From UBA2779 sp965232165 (GTDB taxonomy: Bacteria; Spirochaetota; Spirochaetia; DSM-2461), in NCBI GenBank assembly GCA_965232165.1, contig CBDDOY010000001.1, forward strand, positions 1 to 64,000: DNA of 64,000 nucleotides, written 5' to 3'. The position numbers were made by a program, and so were the translations under genes. Below the pieces are notes generated by a model. It was not told the DNA's origin. It did no database searches and saw only the letters and a list, made by a program, of their open reading frames with translations. The stretch's first letter is position 1; each line of letters starts with the position of its first letter. This document shows, piece after piece, positions 37,716 to 45,768 of the stretch.

Positions 37716-37846
37716 ACATAACGCTATGCTAAGCGGTTTCGCCAACTTCTGAATAACCGCCATTTTACCAGATAACTACTGAATCGCAAGAACCATCTTT
37801 TTGTGGTAATCACCTGGCGAAATCCGTCTTCAGCAATTTGTTCGAT
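37716..37846 (-). repeat. attC site of the aspartyl-protease cassette
   Basis: 131 bp on the minus strand: R'' ATCGAAC (37840-37846), arm tgctgaagacggatttcgcc pairing with ggcgaaaccgcttagca, and R' GTTATGT (37716-37722). Confidence 0.88.
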
Positions 37847-37854
37847 GCTGCGTC

Positions 37855-38238
37855 TCAGAACTCTACGAACTCGTCAGGATAGTGAGACATATCGAGCTTC
37901 TCTTCATCCGGAATCGGACGAACACCCCATTGCTGCATGGCAATCGCGCCGAACAGGACTTCGATGTCCTTCCCGTCATCATCCTTACCGATGCTGTCGA
38001 TGACCATTGCGTGTGTTGAAATGGCGTGGCCCTGAATATCTGCCTCGAGCACGGTTGTCTCGTTCGCCACCTTCACACCGCCCCCGAGTGCTGTGCGGTA
38101 TGGCTTGTGGGCCTTACTCCTGGTAAGCACGGAGGCGACAGCCTGCGTAACGTACGTATTCCTCGCACCGGTATCAAACAGCGTCCAACTATCGCGGCCA
38201 TTGACATTGATGTTTTGCCTGATTCTCCCCATTGGCAT
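37855..38238 (-). CDS. Retropepsin-like aspartyl protease (cassette gene)
   Basis: 127 aa from the ATG at 38238 (ribosome site AAGGGAAGG close by; an ATG at 38232 is better spaced, and a GTG at 38268 is also open). The active-site motif is TLFDTGARNTYV, followed by a flap-like strand region and VLFGAIAMQQWGV, the second conserved retropepsin element (LLG-like). Such single-domain proteases occur in bacteria as gag-polyprotein-type putative aspartyl proteases; the target is unknown. Confidence 0.78.
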   Translation of the reverse strand: MPMGRIRQNINVNGRDSWTLFDTGARNTYVTQAVASVLTRSKAHKPYRTALGGGVKVANETTVLEADIQGHAISTHAMVIDSIGKDDDGKDIEVLFGAIAMQQWGVRPIPDEEKLDMSHYPDEFVEF

Positions 38239-38321
38239 GTCCTTCCCTTTGAATCTCGCGGCTCTCACTCTCTACCGTAGCACACCACAGTCGTAGGGTG
38301 CAAGCGCTTTCCTATTCCTGC

Positions 38322-38411
38322 ATCGAACGACCAGCGTAACCGGGCGGCGGCGGTTGACATGGACTTCAGTTACCGCGTGATCCGCCGCTCCGGTTCACGC
38401 AATTGTTCGCC
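38322..38411 (-). repeat. attC site of the DPPY methyltransferase cassette
   Basis: 90 bp on the minus strand: R'' GGCGAAC (38405-38411), arms ttgcgtgaaccggagcggcgg / ccgccgccgcccggttacgc, and R' GTTCGAT (38322-38328). Confidence 0.88.
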
Positions 38412-38421
38412 AGCTTTTCGC

Positions 38422-39582
38422 TCAAAGTGCGATCAGACGCTGAAGGAACGCAGTGGCCTGTTGAAGGTCGATCGCAGAGTCAGGATTGGCAATCAAATCA
38501 CCAATTGCAGTCCCTTCAAATTGCGTCACGCCGCGTGAATTCCTGCCAGCCCAATGCTTGAGTGTAATGGTGGCGGCAATGAGCTTGGTGTGAAACATCG
38601 AAACGAGTACTGGCATCACCAACCGGCCGGGATCAACACCCACGAAATAGAACAAGAATACAGTCTTCTCTTGAGCAAGGAACTCCAGCATCTTGTCGAT
38701 GTTGTATGCCTTGGGATTCGAACTCAGAATCATGATCTTCGTTTTGACATCCGTTTCGGTGTGAAATCTCTCGAATATGCGCGTATAGTCGCCAAGAGCG
38801 TTCTCGGTCTTGAATTGGGGAAGGCCTTCTGCATTGCTTGCCCGAAGGGCATCCACCAGTGCGTTGCGAAGTGCAGCGTCTTCGCCAGCGATCAGATATT
38901 CGATCACGCGACCACGCACATTCACATTCTCAATGAGTGCCGCAAGCAAGATTTCATTTCGAAACTGGTCGACCTTAACATCAAGCTCGGATTTGAGTGT
39001 CGCGAAGTCCGGAGAATCGACGAACTCCATCGCCCGCATTGGAGCGCCGAGGATGCTTTTCTTTGCGGTCTCGGTGACATGGAGTTTTTGGCCCGACGGA
39101 GAAATGTTGTTCGTTGCTTCGACAAGTCGAGGCAAATTCCCGTCAAAGCCGATTTCGGCGTGTATATCGAAGAGCCGCGACAAGTTGTCCGGCGTGTTGG
39201 GAATGCCATCCAATTCTCGCGTGATGTCCGAACCATTGAATGAGCCACGAATGTTGTCTATTCGTAGTTGCTGAGAACTGTGACTGATTTTCTTGAGAAG
39301 CGTGGAGTTCGCTAGCAAAAGATGGTTTTCTGTTGGCGAAACGACGCAGACGACGAAAGGACGATCATCGAACTTCCGCAGGTTCGACAGCGACAGAACA
39401 GTGTTCGAGAAGGTGCGCGACTTTGCGGAGCTGAACCGAATCGCAAAGTCTGCGGAATAGTACACAGAGCGATCGCGTGTCAGACCGTATCTCTTGACAA
39501 CTAGATCGCGGAGCTTCGACTTGTCGTTGATTCCATCGTGCTCAGATACAGCCTTGGCTAGTTCAATCAGGATGTCACTCAT
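38422..39582 (-). CDS. Probable restriction endonuclease partner of the DPPY methyltransferase
   Basis: 386 aa. I cannot assign a nuclease family from motifs alone. The N-terminal half contains FVVCVVSPTENHLLLANSTL and RIDNIRGSFNGSDI; the C-terminal half has a strand TVFLFYFVGVDPGRLVMPVL and KHWAGRNSRGVTQFEG. It overlaps the upstream methyltransferase by 8 nt and shares its cassette, the usual arrangement of a Type II R-M pair. The function is inferred from context. Confidence 0.6.
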   Translation of the reverse strand: MSDILIELAKAVSEHDGINDKSKLRDLVVKRYGLTRDRSVYYSADFAIRFSSAKSRTFSNTVLSLSNLRKFDDRPFVVCVVSPTENHLLLANSTLLKKISHSSQQLRIDNIRGSFNGSDITRELDGIPNTPDNLSRLFDIHAEIGFDGNLPRLVEATNNISPSGQKLHVTETAKKSILGAPMRAMEFVDSPDFATLKSELDVKVDQFRNEILLAALIENVNVRGRVIEYLIAGEDAALRNALVDALRASNAEGLPQFKTENALGDYTRIFERFHTETDVKTKIMILSSNPKAYNIDKMLEFLAQEKTVFLFYFVGVDPGRLVMPVLVSMFHTKLIAATITLKHWAGRNSRGVTQFEGTAIGDLIANPDSAIDLQQATAFLQRLIAL

Positions 39583-40558
39583 CGAACAGGCTCATCGTTT
39601 GGGCCGGCCGCTTCGCGGCCTTTTGCTTCTGGTCTCCGAGTGTGTTGCGATCCCAAAACGTGCCGTCCGAATAGCCTTGAATGGTTGAGTCGTTTTCTGC
39701 GAGTCGGATGCGTTTCGCGGCCCAGCAACAATACTCGTTGTCTTGTTCGATGCCGCAGTAGCGGCGATTGAGCTTCTTGGCAACAACAGCGGTAGTGCCA
39801 CTGCCAAGAAACGGGTCGAATACAAAGTCACCTTCATTGCTGCTGGCGAGTACAAGCTTGGCAATCAGTTTCTCTGGTTTCTGCGTTGGGTGGTCGGTGT
39901 TTTCCGGCATCGACCAAAACGGAATTGTGATGTCTGTCCAGACATTTGACGGGTGCGTCAACCGGTAATTCCCGTCTACGTTTTCTTGCCAATCTTTGGG
40001 CTTCCCGTCGGCCTGCCGGTACGGCGCGATGACCTTTCGTTTCAGTTTTACCGCATCAACATTGAAAACGTAGTCGTCCGACACCGTGCAGTACCAGATG
40101 TCCTCAGTGTTGTTCTTCCAGTTGGACTTGGAGCCACGTCCCTTTTCGCGTTCCCAAGTAATTCGGTTGCGAACCTGAAAGTACTCCTGAAGAAGCGGGG
40201 CGATCAGCAGCGAGGTCTTCCAGTCTGAGCAGACGTAGATCGTCGCGTGAGACGCCAGCTTGGGCTGAAGCTGTTCGATGACACGACGAAACCAGTCTTG
40301 GTATTCCCGGCACGATTTCTCTTGGAATTGGCTACCGTTGTAATTCTTCGACAGGTTGTAGGGAGGGTCCATCACCAAGAGGTCAATGAAGTGTTCCGGA
40401 AGCCAGCGCGAGGCGTCGAAGAAGTCTTGATGTATGATCGAGTCACTCAACTGTTCGGCGGAGACACGCATCCCAAGCGTGAGCAGGCTTGATGTCAAGG
40501 ACTCGCGTTCCGTTGAATCGCAGCTAAGGGTTCGATTTCGTGGTGCTCTAGTCTTCAA
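39575..40558 (-). CDS. N6-adenine-type DNA methyltransferase (DPPY, Type II)
   Basis: 327 aa from the TTG at 40558 (AAAGGA upstream); an ATG at 40471 (MRVSAEQLSDSIIHQDFF) would give 298 aa, closer to related enzymes. Motif IV is LLVMDPPYNLSKNY, the adenine methyltransferase form. Motif I is FVFDPFLGSGTTAVVAKKL, located C-terminal to motif IV, i.e. beta-class order. HPTQKPEKL precedes it. The DNA is GC-rich relative to the Type III cassette, indicating a different source. Confidence 0.93.
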   Translation of the reverse strand: MKTRAPRNRTLSCDSTERESLTSSLLTLGMRVSAEQLSDSIIHQDFFDASRWLPEHFIDLLVMDPPYNLSKNYNGSQFQEKSCREYQDWFRRVIEQLQPKLASHATIYVCSDWKTSLLIAPLLQEYFQVRNRITWEREKGRGSKSNWKNNTEDIWYCTVSDDYVFNVDAVKLKRKVIAPYRQADGKPKDWQENVDGNYRLTHPSNVWTDITIPFWSMPENTDHPTQKPEKLIAKLVLASSNEGDFVFDPFLGSGTTAVVAKKLNRRYCGIEQDNEYCCWAAKRIRLAENDSTIQGYSDGTFWDRNTLGDQKQKAAKRPAQTMSLFDE

Positions 40559-40579
40559 TTTGCAGCAGTTTCCTTTGCT

Positions 40580-40720
40580 GGCGAACGCCTGCGCTCACAA
40601 GCCCAAACCGCGCCCTGACGACGGGCAACAAACCGTGATGGAGCAACAGGCCATTATGCGAAAGGAGTATGCTAAAATTACGGCGCGCGGTTTGGGTCTT
40701 TGTGCAGCGCTTTGTTAGCC
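40580..40720 (-). repeat. attC site of the PaeR7I-like R-M cassette
   Basis: 141 bp on the minus strand: R'' GGCTAAC (40714-40720), arms gcacaaagacccaaaccgcgc / gcgcggtttgggcttgtgagc, and R' GTTCGCC (40580-40586). The loop between the arms is long, as in the larger attC types. Confidence 0.9.
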
Positions 40721-40731
40721 TTTTTTCTCGA

Positions 40732-41652
40732 CTAATCATCTATTCGTTTCCTTGCAGAATGGACTTTATAGAGTTCTTTTGCCTCACAAACTTGCATGAC
40801 ATTTGAAGTCTCAGGCAGCATTTTTTCAAATACTAACTTCGTTTCATAAAAGAGATCTTGACTTTCTATCTTTAAATAACGAGCTGCCATACGACAATAC
40901 TCCGTATCTATATCAAGGCCGATACTGTTTCTGCCATTTCGTAATGCCGCTATCATTGTTGTCCCGGAGCCGCAGAAAGGATCCAATACGGTATCGCCAG
41001 AAAAAGAAAACATTTGAACTAACCGTGATGCAAGCTCAAGAGGAAACGGCGCAGGATGTTTTTTGGTGGAAGCCCCAGGAATTGTCCAGATCTGCCGAAA
41101 CCATGCATCAAAGTCGGGTTTGCTGATTTTACTAAGTCTACGTTGTTCTTCAGTAGGTTTTCTATACCCGCCTGGCTTTCTTTGCATCAAAATAAATTCT
41201 ATATCGTTTTTTATAATCGCATTGGGCTCATACGGCTTTCCAAGAAACTTGGTACCATTTGCGACCTCAAAGTTTGCATTGGCAATCTTATGCCAGAGGA
41301 TCGGGTTAAGATTATCAAAACCAATCTTTCGACATAATACACAAATATCGGCATGAAGGGGAAATACGAGATGGCGTCCAAACTTACGTCGAGAGACACA
41401 GACATCACCGACGACACATACAAGCCTTCCACCAGGCACTAAAACTCGGAAGATTTCACGCCAGACTTTCTCTATTTCTGAAAGAAATAGTTCATAGTCA
41501 TCAATATGTCCCAATTGTTCAGGGGTTTCATTATACCGTTTCAGATTCCAATATGGAGGTGAGGTGACAGCTAAATGAATAGACTCATCAGGGATAAAAG
41601 ATAGGAGTCTTGCATCCCCATGTATAAGACGTTGGTACGTGGTATTCATCAT
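40732..41652 (-). CDS. Type II DNA methyltransferase (TSPPYW class)
   Basis: 306 aa from the ATG at 41652, 4 nt after the endonuclease stop; a second ATG follows directly. Motif IV is AVTSPPYWNLKRYN (about 31-44), a serine-proline form seen in N4-cytosine and some N6-adenine enzymes. Motif I is TVLDPFCGSGTTMIAALRNG (about 220-239), so beta-class order. The partner is the PaeR7I-like nuclease immediately upstream, whose known relatives cut CTCGAG. Whether this enzyme modifies A or C cannot be told here. Confidence 0.92.
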   Translation of the reverse strand: MMNTTYQRLIHGDARLLSFIPDESIHLAVTSPPYWNLKRYNETPEQLGHIDDYELFLSEIEKVWREIFRVLVPGGRLVCVVGDVCVSRRKFGRHLVFPLHADICVLCRKIGFDNLNPILWHKIANANFEVANGTKFLGKPYEPNAIIKNDIEFILMQRKPGGYRKPTEEQRRLSKISKPDFDAWFRQIWTIPGASTKKHPAPFPLELASRLVQMFSFSGDTVLDPFCGSGTTMIAALRNGRNSIGLDIDTEYCRMAARYLKIESQDLFYETKLVFEKMLPETSNVMQVCEAKELYKVHSARKRIDD

Positions 41653-41656
41653 GTGA

Positions 41657-42370
41657 TTACACAAACGCCCCGACATGGGATGTCAAAGATTTGGCAAAAG
41701 TGGAAAGAGTTAAGTCATGAGCAGGTTCGCTGTAAACGCCTTTTAAGCCGTTCGTCGCACTCGAGGTGATAAAGGATGCCGCAGTATAATGCCGCTCACG
41801 GATAAGTTTGCGGCAAAAGAGTTCATACCGCTTCATGTAGGAGGCGCCGACAAATTCTGGGAAGACTTTGAAATGAGGTTCTTTTACGCGAACAGGACGA
41901 TTTGATGCTTGACAATCTTCAAGCATGAAGAAGTATCCAAGAAATGGCTGAGTTCCACTATTAAATGCGCATTCTCGGAAAGCTGTCCAAAGATCAAGGG
42001 CACTTCCCATTGCCTCTTCGGTTCTATTATTGAAATTGTTGCCAAATGATGGCCCCACTTGAGACTTCGCTTCTATCGCGACAAGTAGCTGTCCATCTTT
42101 GACAACCAATATGTCCCACTCCTTCGTTGGTCGAAAGAAACCTGGAAGCTCTAAACATTTCTTATAGAAAATAGCTGATTCTTCGATTCCTGCTTCAAGA
42201 ATAAGGTGTGTGAAAAGCTCGATAAAACCATCCATCTGAGCGCCCCCGGTAACGGCACTTCGCAGGCCAGCATCAGATTTCCCCTGTTGTTTTTGCCTTT
42301 CCCGTTGGGCTTTTCGGGTTGTCCAGTAATGCGCTACTGCACGAGTTGTGAGTTGTTCTAAAGACTCCAT
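41657..42370 (-). CDS. PaeR7I/XhoI-family Type II restriction endonuclease
   Basis: 237 aa. The family layout is clear: AVAHYWTTRKAQRERQKQ, then SAVTGGAQMDGFIELF (PaeR7I-type AVTxGxxMDGF), and the PD-(D/E)XK core TKEWDILVV...LLVAIEAKSQVGPSFGNNFN with D about 107 and EAK about 119-121. Relatives recognise CTCGAG. The endonuclease gene precedes the methyltransferase gene. It is the first gene after attI and has a TATAAT 6 nt before its ATG. Confidence 0.9.
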   Translation of the reverse strand: MESLEQLTTRAVAHYWTTRKAQRERQKQQGKSDAGLRSAVTGGAQMDGFIELFTHLILEAGIEESAIFYKKCLELPGFFRPTKEWDILVVKDGQLLVAIEAKSQVGPSFGNNFNNRTEEAMGSALDLWTAFRECAFNSGTQPFLGYFFMLEDCQASNRPVRVKEPHFKVFPEFVGASYMKRYELFCRKLIRERHYTAASFITSSATNGLKGVYSEPAHDLTLSTFAKSLTSHVGAFV

Positions 42371-42409
42371 ATTTCTATTATACTACCTTCAATTTAGAGT
42401 GTTTACACT
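42371..42409 (-). promoter_or_regulatory. Putative leaderless promoter with operator-like palindrome
   Basis: On the minus strand: TAAACA (42405-42400), a 17-nt spacer, TATAAT (42382-42377), then 6 nt to the ATG at 42370, so transcription would start at or next to the start codon. No Shine-Dalgarno is present. The palindrome AGTGT-aa-ACACT (42398-42409) covers the -35 box and could bind a regulator. Confidence 0.45.
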
Positions 42410-42555
42410 ACCTGCATTTACATCATCACATTATCTCAACTTATCAGTGAGCATTGAATCATAGGATGGAATATATGTCAATCAATTTGTGTGGCATTCT
42501 TCGGTGCCGAGGATCAATCTGGTCGATAGAAATTTATGGCGCAATTGCCTAAAAA

Positions 42556-42720
42556 GGCTAACATAAGATTAGGTGTACTAATGAAAAAAGCAAAGGTTGC
42601 TCTTTATGACTACCTAAACTATGTTGTTTGTTAAATATTATTTGTTTACTATTATTGAATTTAATCATCATTTCTCCTTGTTTATAGACTTGTATATGTT
42701 GCTCATATTGGCAGCCTAAA
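42556..42720 (-). other. attI: Putative attI region, 3' of intI
   Basis: The first cassette joins here at GTTAGCC (42556-42562, minus strand). This 7-mer is the exact complement of that cassette's own R'' box. The 158 bp between the core and the intI stop hold no gene and no attC-like arms, as expected for attI. Its location at the 3' side of intI is the reverse of the classical integron layout. Confidence 0.65.
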
Positions 42721-43689
42721 CTAAAAATCTGCCGGGCTTCTAACACCTTTCCCACCCTGATTGATTACATGAGTATAAATCATTGTAGTCTCCACATTTT
42801 TATGTCCTAATAATTCCTGTATTGTTCTAATATCATAACCTGATTCAAGAAGATGAGTAGCAAAAGAATGCCTAAAAGTGTGGCAACTTGCATGTTTGGT
42901 AATACCCGTATCTCTGATTGCTTGCTTAACTGCTTTTTGAATAACAGTATCATACAAATAGTGCCTTCTTTGAGTTCCTGATCTTGGATCGGTTGGAATT
43001 TTTGTAGCCGGAAAAACATATTGCCATTTCCATTCTGATTTTGCGTTTGGATACTTTCTTTCTATTGCATAAGGTAGATTTACTGTTCCGAATCCATTTT
43101 TCAAATCTTCTTCATGTATTGCTTTCACTTTAATCAAATGCTCCTTTAATTGATGAACCATTTTCTGAGGTAGCATGGTAGAGCGATCTTTTTCTCCTTT
43201 TGAGTCTCTTACTATTATTTGATTATAACCAAAATCAATATCTTTGACTCTTAACTCCAAGCTTTCAGAAAGTCTCAAACCAGAACCATATAAAAGCATT
43301 CCAACCAACCAATGAGTACCTTTTAATTTGTTTAGAACTTCAATTGCTTCACTTTTTGTGAAAATCACTGGAAGTCTTTTCGGTTTTTTTGACCAATAAA
43401 TTGAAATATTATTATCTAGTTCCTTATTTAAGACATTTTTATACAAAAAAACGATTGCACATAAAGATTGATTTTGAGTTGATGCGGATATTTTTTCATT
43501 TTTAGCTAGATGAGTAATAAACTCGCCTATTTCTTTTTCTCCCATTTCAATAGGATGCTTTTTGTTATGAAAAAAGATAAACCTTTTTATCCAATTAATG
43601 TAAGATTCTTCGGTTCTTAAGCTATAATGCTTAACCTGAATAATTTGTCTTACTTGGTCTAAAAGTCTTGGTTTATTACTTTCTGTCAT
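42721..43689 (-). CDS. intI: Integron integrase (tyrosine recombinase)
   Basis: 322 aa. Tyrosine-recombinase catalytic residues are visible in GSGLRLSE (Arg, about 140), HTFRHSFATHLL (His-x-x-Arg, about 271-274), ELLGHKNVETT (His) and MIYTHV (Tyr, about 306). The IntI-specific insert is present: YVFPATKIPTDPRSGTQRRH, followed by a helix (about 225-260). The end ...GGKGVRSPADF is also IntI-like. The ribosome site is AGGA before ATATG. The gene reads toward the cassettes, as I recall for the T. denticola integron. Confidence 0.95.
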   Translation of the reverse strand: MTESNKPRLLDQVRQIIQVKHYSLRTEESYINWIKRFIFFHNKKHPIEMGEKEIGEFITHLAKNEKISASTQNQSLCAIVFLYKNVLNKELDNNISIYWSKKPKRLPVIFTKSEAIEVLNKLKGTHWLVGMLLYGSGLRLSESLELRVKDIDFGYNQIIVRDSKGEKDRSTMLPQKMVHQLKEHLIKVKAIHEEDLKNGFGTVNLPYAIERKYPNAKSEWKWQYVFPATKIPTDPRSGTQRRHYLYDTVIQKAVKQAIRDTGITKHASCHTFRHSFATHLLESGYDIRTIQELLGHKNVETTMIYTHVINQGGKGVRSPADF

Positions 43690-43723
43690 ATTATCTCAAT
43701 CCTGTTTTTCTCCAAAATCTTAC

Positions 43724-43869
43724 CGATAACGGTTTGCCGTTATACGACGTTTTGCGTTCCCGCCGCAGGCGGGATTGGCGTGTTTTTTGCCACTGCAAAA
43801 ATCATGACAAAGCAAAATGTGCCGTAGGCCAAGGAGCGAAGCGACGCAGCGTATCAACGGCTGTTATAT
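43724..43869 (-). repeat. attC site upstream of intI
   Basis: 146 bp on the minus strand: R'' ATATAAC (43863-43869), outer arms agccgttgatac / gtataacggc, and R' GTTATCG (43724-43730). A further hairpin (cccgcctgcggcggg) lies inside. It closes the cassette carrying the 57-aa protein and the small lipoprotein and lies directly in front of intI. Confidence 0.85.
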
Positions 43870-43900
43870 GCCGTTTGTCTGCACGGTATTATAAAACTTG

Positions 43901-44074
43901 TTACTGAAACCCACTTCTTTCAATCACAGCAAGAACCTCTTTATCAGAAGGCTCCCAATCTTCAGGAGGATGTTCACCATAATCACCTAAATATTCATGC
44001 CGACAGAGATCCATTATAGTTTGATTTTTCCTTGCCTTCTCTATAAGATCATTTTTTACAGAATTATTTTCCAT
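43901..44074 (-). CDS. Small 57-aa acidic protein (cassette gene)
   Basis: The ATG at 44074 has a strong GGGGAG ribosome site. The protein is hydrophilic, with the pattern IMDLCRHEYLGDYGEHPPED then WEPSDKEVLAVIERSGF. It is not recognised; the compact size and acidic character resemble many cassette-borne small proteins. It shares its cassette with the upstream lipoprotein. Confidence 0.7.
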   Translation of the reverse strand: MENNSVKNDLIEKARKNQTIMDLCRHEYLGDYGEHPPEDWEPSDKEVLAVIERSGFQ

Positions 44075-44204
44075 TTCAATCTCCCCTTTATTTTACCTAT
44101 TATTCTAGCATTGCTGATAAACATCAGGTAATTGCTTCCCTGATATCATCTGCCTCTGTACTCCCAATACCCTCTGCCGTTCCTGAGGCCATTACTGAAT
44201 AATT

Positions 44205-44591
44205 TCACGCAGAAAGAAATCTAATCGTAACCTCTATTGTATAGCCTCCAAGACCACCAGCAATTACTCTTTTTCCACTTTCACCATAGTTGACGATTAT
44301 GGTTTCACTAACTAAATCTTCTCTAATTTCGGGCAGTCTAACAAACCCTTCTTTCATTAATATTCCAGAAATCACATCACTTGAATTGACCGTTTTTGTT
44401 GTAGTGGAGCCATATGTACCATATTCATTACCATACACACCTCCTGCCCCTGCAGTCAAAGTCTCTGTCGGTGTAATGTAAATAAATTTATATTCTTCTA
44501 TGGGGTGATTTATTGTAACCACTGGTTCTTTGAGTGTATAGCAACTCGTTAAGAATAAACATGCCAATATGCATATGAGAATTTTTTTCAT
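44205..44591 (-). CDS. Small lipoprotein (cassette gene)
   Basis: 128 aa from the ATG at 44591 (GAGGTT ribosome site); an upstream in-frame start adds 14 residues of no obvious role. The lipoprotein signal is MKKILICILACLFLTSC. The mature part is Thr/Gly-rich (TAGAGGVYGNEYGTYGSTTT) and ends with beta-strand-like sequence. No family is recognised. Confidence 0.75.
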   Translation of the reverse strand: MKKILICILACLFLTSCYTLKEPVVTINHPIEEYKFIYITPTETLTAGAGGVYGNEYGTYGSTTTKTVNSSDVISGILMKEGFVRLPEIREDLVSETIIVNYGESGKRVIAGGLGGYTIEVTIRFLSA

Positions 44592-44653
44592 AGAATAAAC
44601 CTCCTCAAAATGATAGCTTTTACCACTGCTCATAACGACTTAAGACAAATGGC

Positions 44654-44785
44654 ATATAACGTTCCGCTGATATTCGAAGTTGCCTGGTACCCCGAAGGGG
44701 TTGATAAATATCTGAGAAATTGTATCAAAATTTCCAAGATATTTATCAAAGGCAATTTGCCGAAGGCCAAGGCGAAGCCGCAGCA
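44654..44785 (-). repeat. Truncated attC at the integron/chromosome junction
   Basis: The R' core GTTATAT (44654-44660, minus strand) and an arm region with tgccgaaggccaaggcgaag resemble the attC at 43724-43869 (tgccgtaggccaaggagcg). The site stops at gcagc, where the duplicated chromosomal segment begins. The R'' half is missing. Confidence 0.65.
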
Positions 44786-44867
44786 TATCTTCCCTTTTCC
44801 TGACAGACCATGGACCATCCCACTTAAGGCAGGAGGTGCCGCGCCGGTCGATTGAGCTGTCAAACAT
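44781..44867 (-). pseudogene. patB 5' fragment
   Basis: The first 29 codons of the MalY/PatB gene (MFDSSIDRRG...KREDML) are cut off at the attC junction. It is a leftover of the duplication, not a gene. Confidence 0.9.
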
Positions 44868-45218
44868 GCTGTATGCTATTCCCTGCCGGTCTGAATTGCA
44901 GGGGGGGAGGGGCGGCCAACGGGAGTGAAAGCACCCTTGGTGTCGAGACTAATCCCCCAGAACAAATATATGGGAAGCATTCCAATCAATTGTGAGAGTA
45001 TTCCTATTTTATTTTTCCAACGCGCTGCAACATCGGGAATGAAAAAAGTTTTCGGAGGGAAACGGAGAAAATTCGGGGAATATTGCAAGCTGAGCAATTT
45101 CCCTTTCATTCCTTGTTATACGAAGGTAAGCGTAACGTTATGATGCGAAAGCGTAGTGGTGTGAGTTCAAAAACTATTTCTCGTGCTTACTCATTATGAC
45201 AGGTCCCTCAATTCTTAT

Positions 45219-45379
45219 GGGCACCTCTAAAAAACAGCTTTAGGAAATTGACGAAGAAATTTTTGTCGATACAAGGCGGCAAAAGCTCAAGCGCAGCTTA
45301 AGCTACGTGAGTATTTTGACAACGCAGTAGCGGCGGAAAAGATCGAGTCAAGAACTAAATGGGTTTTTTAGAGGTGCCC
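45219..45379. mobile_element. MITE-1, duplicate of the 19074 copy
   Basis: Identical to 19074-19234 and present because the whole segment was duplicated, not by a new insertion: the flanks are the same. Confidence 0.9.
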
Positions 45380-45393
45380 GTATAAATTTGACT

Positions 45394-45768
45394 TCAGTTT
45401 TGAGAGAAGAACCCCACTGTATTCCCTTCGGAATCGGAAATCAGGCAGAAATATCCAAAACCCTCAACAGGGGTTTTAGGTAAGAGAATCTTACCTCCAG
45501 CCCCTTCAACACGACTTAATTCTGAACAGTCTTCTGAATCAAAATATATTATTGTACCAGAGCTATTTGGCTGTCCCATGTCACTTCTTACAAGAGCGCC
45601 GGCAGCATTAGGTGCATCGTCCGTCCAAGGGAATGCCCACATTTCCATTCCAAGTTCTTCTGGGACAGGCATTTTATTCAAATCTTTGCCTAAGATAGTT
45701 TTATAAAACTTCTTTGCACGATCCATGTCTGTAACATATATCTCAAACCATGAAACCATATTTTTCAT
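45394..45768 (-). CDS. VOC-fold protein, copy 2
   Basis: A 124-aa protein identical to the one encoded at 19249-19623, with the same GGGGA ribosome site. It remains intact. Confidence 0.85.
   Translation of the reverse strand: MKNMVSWFEIYVTDMDRAKKFYKTILGKDLNKMPVPEELGMEMWAFPWTDDAPNAAGALVRSDMGQPNSSGTIIYFDSEDCSELSRVEGAGGKILLPKTPVEGFGYFCLISDSEGNTVGFFSQN

Noticed and set aside
42558..42755. Small open frame at the intI 3' end
   Set aside because: It overlaps the end of intI and the attI region and has no ribosome site of its own.
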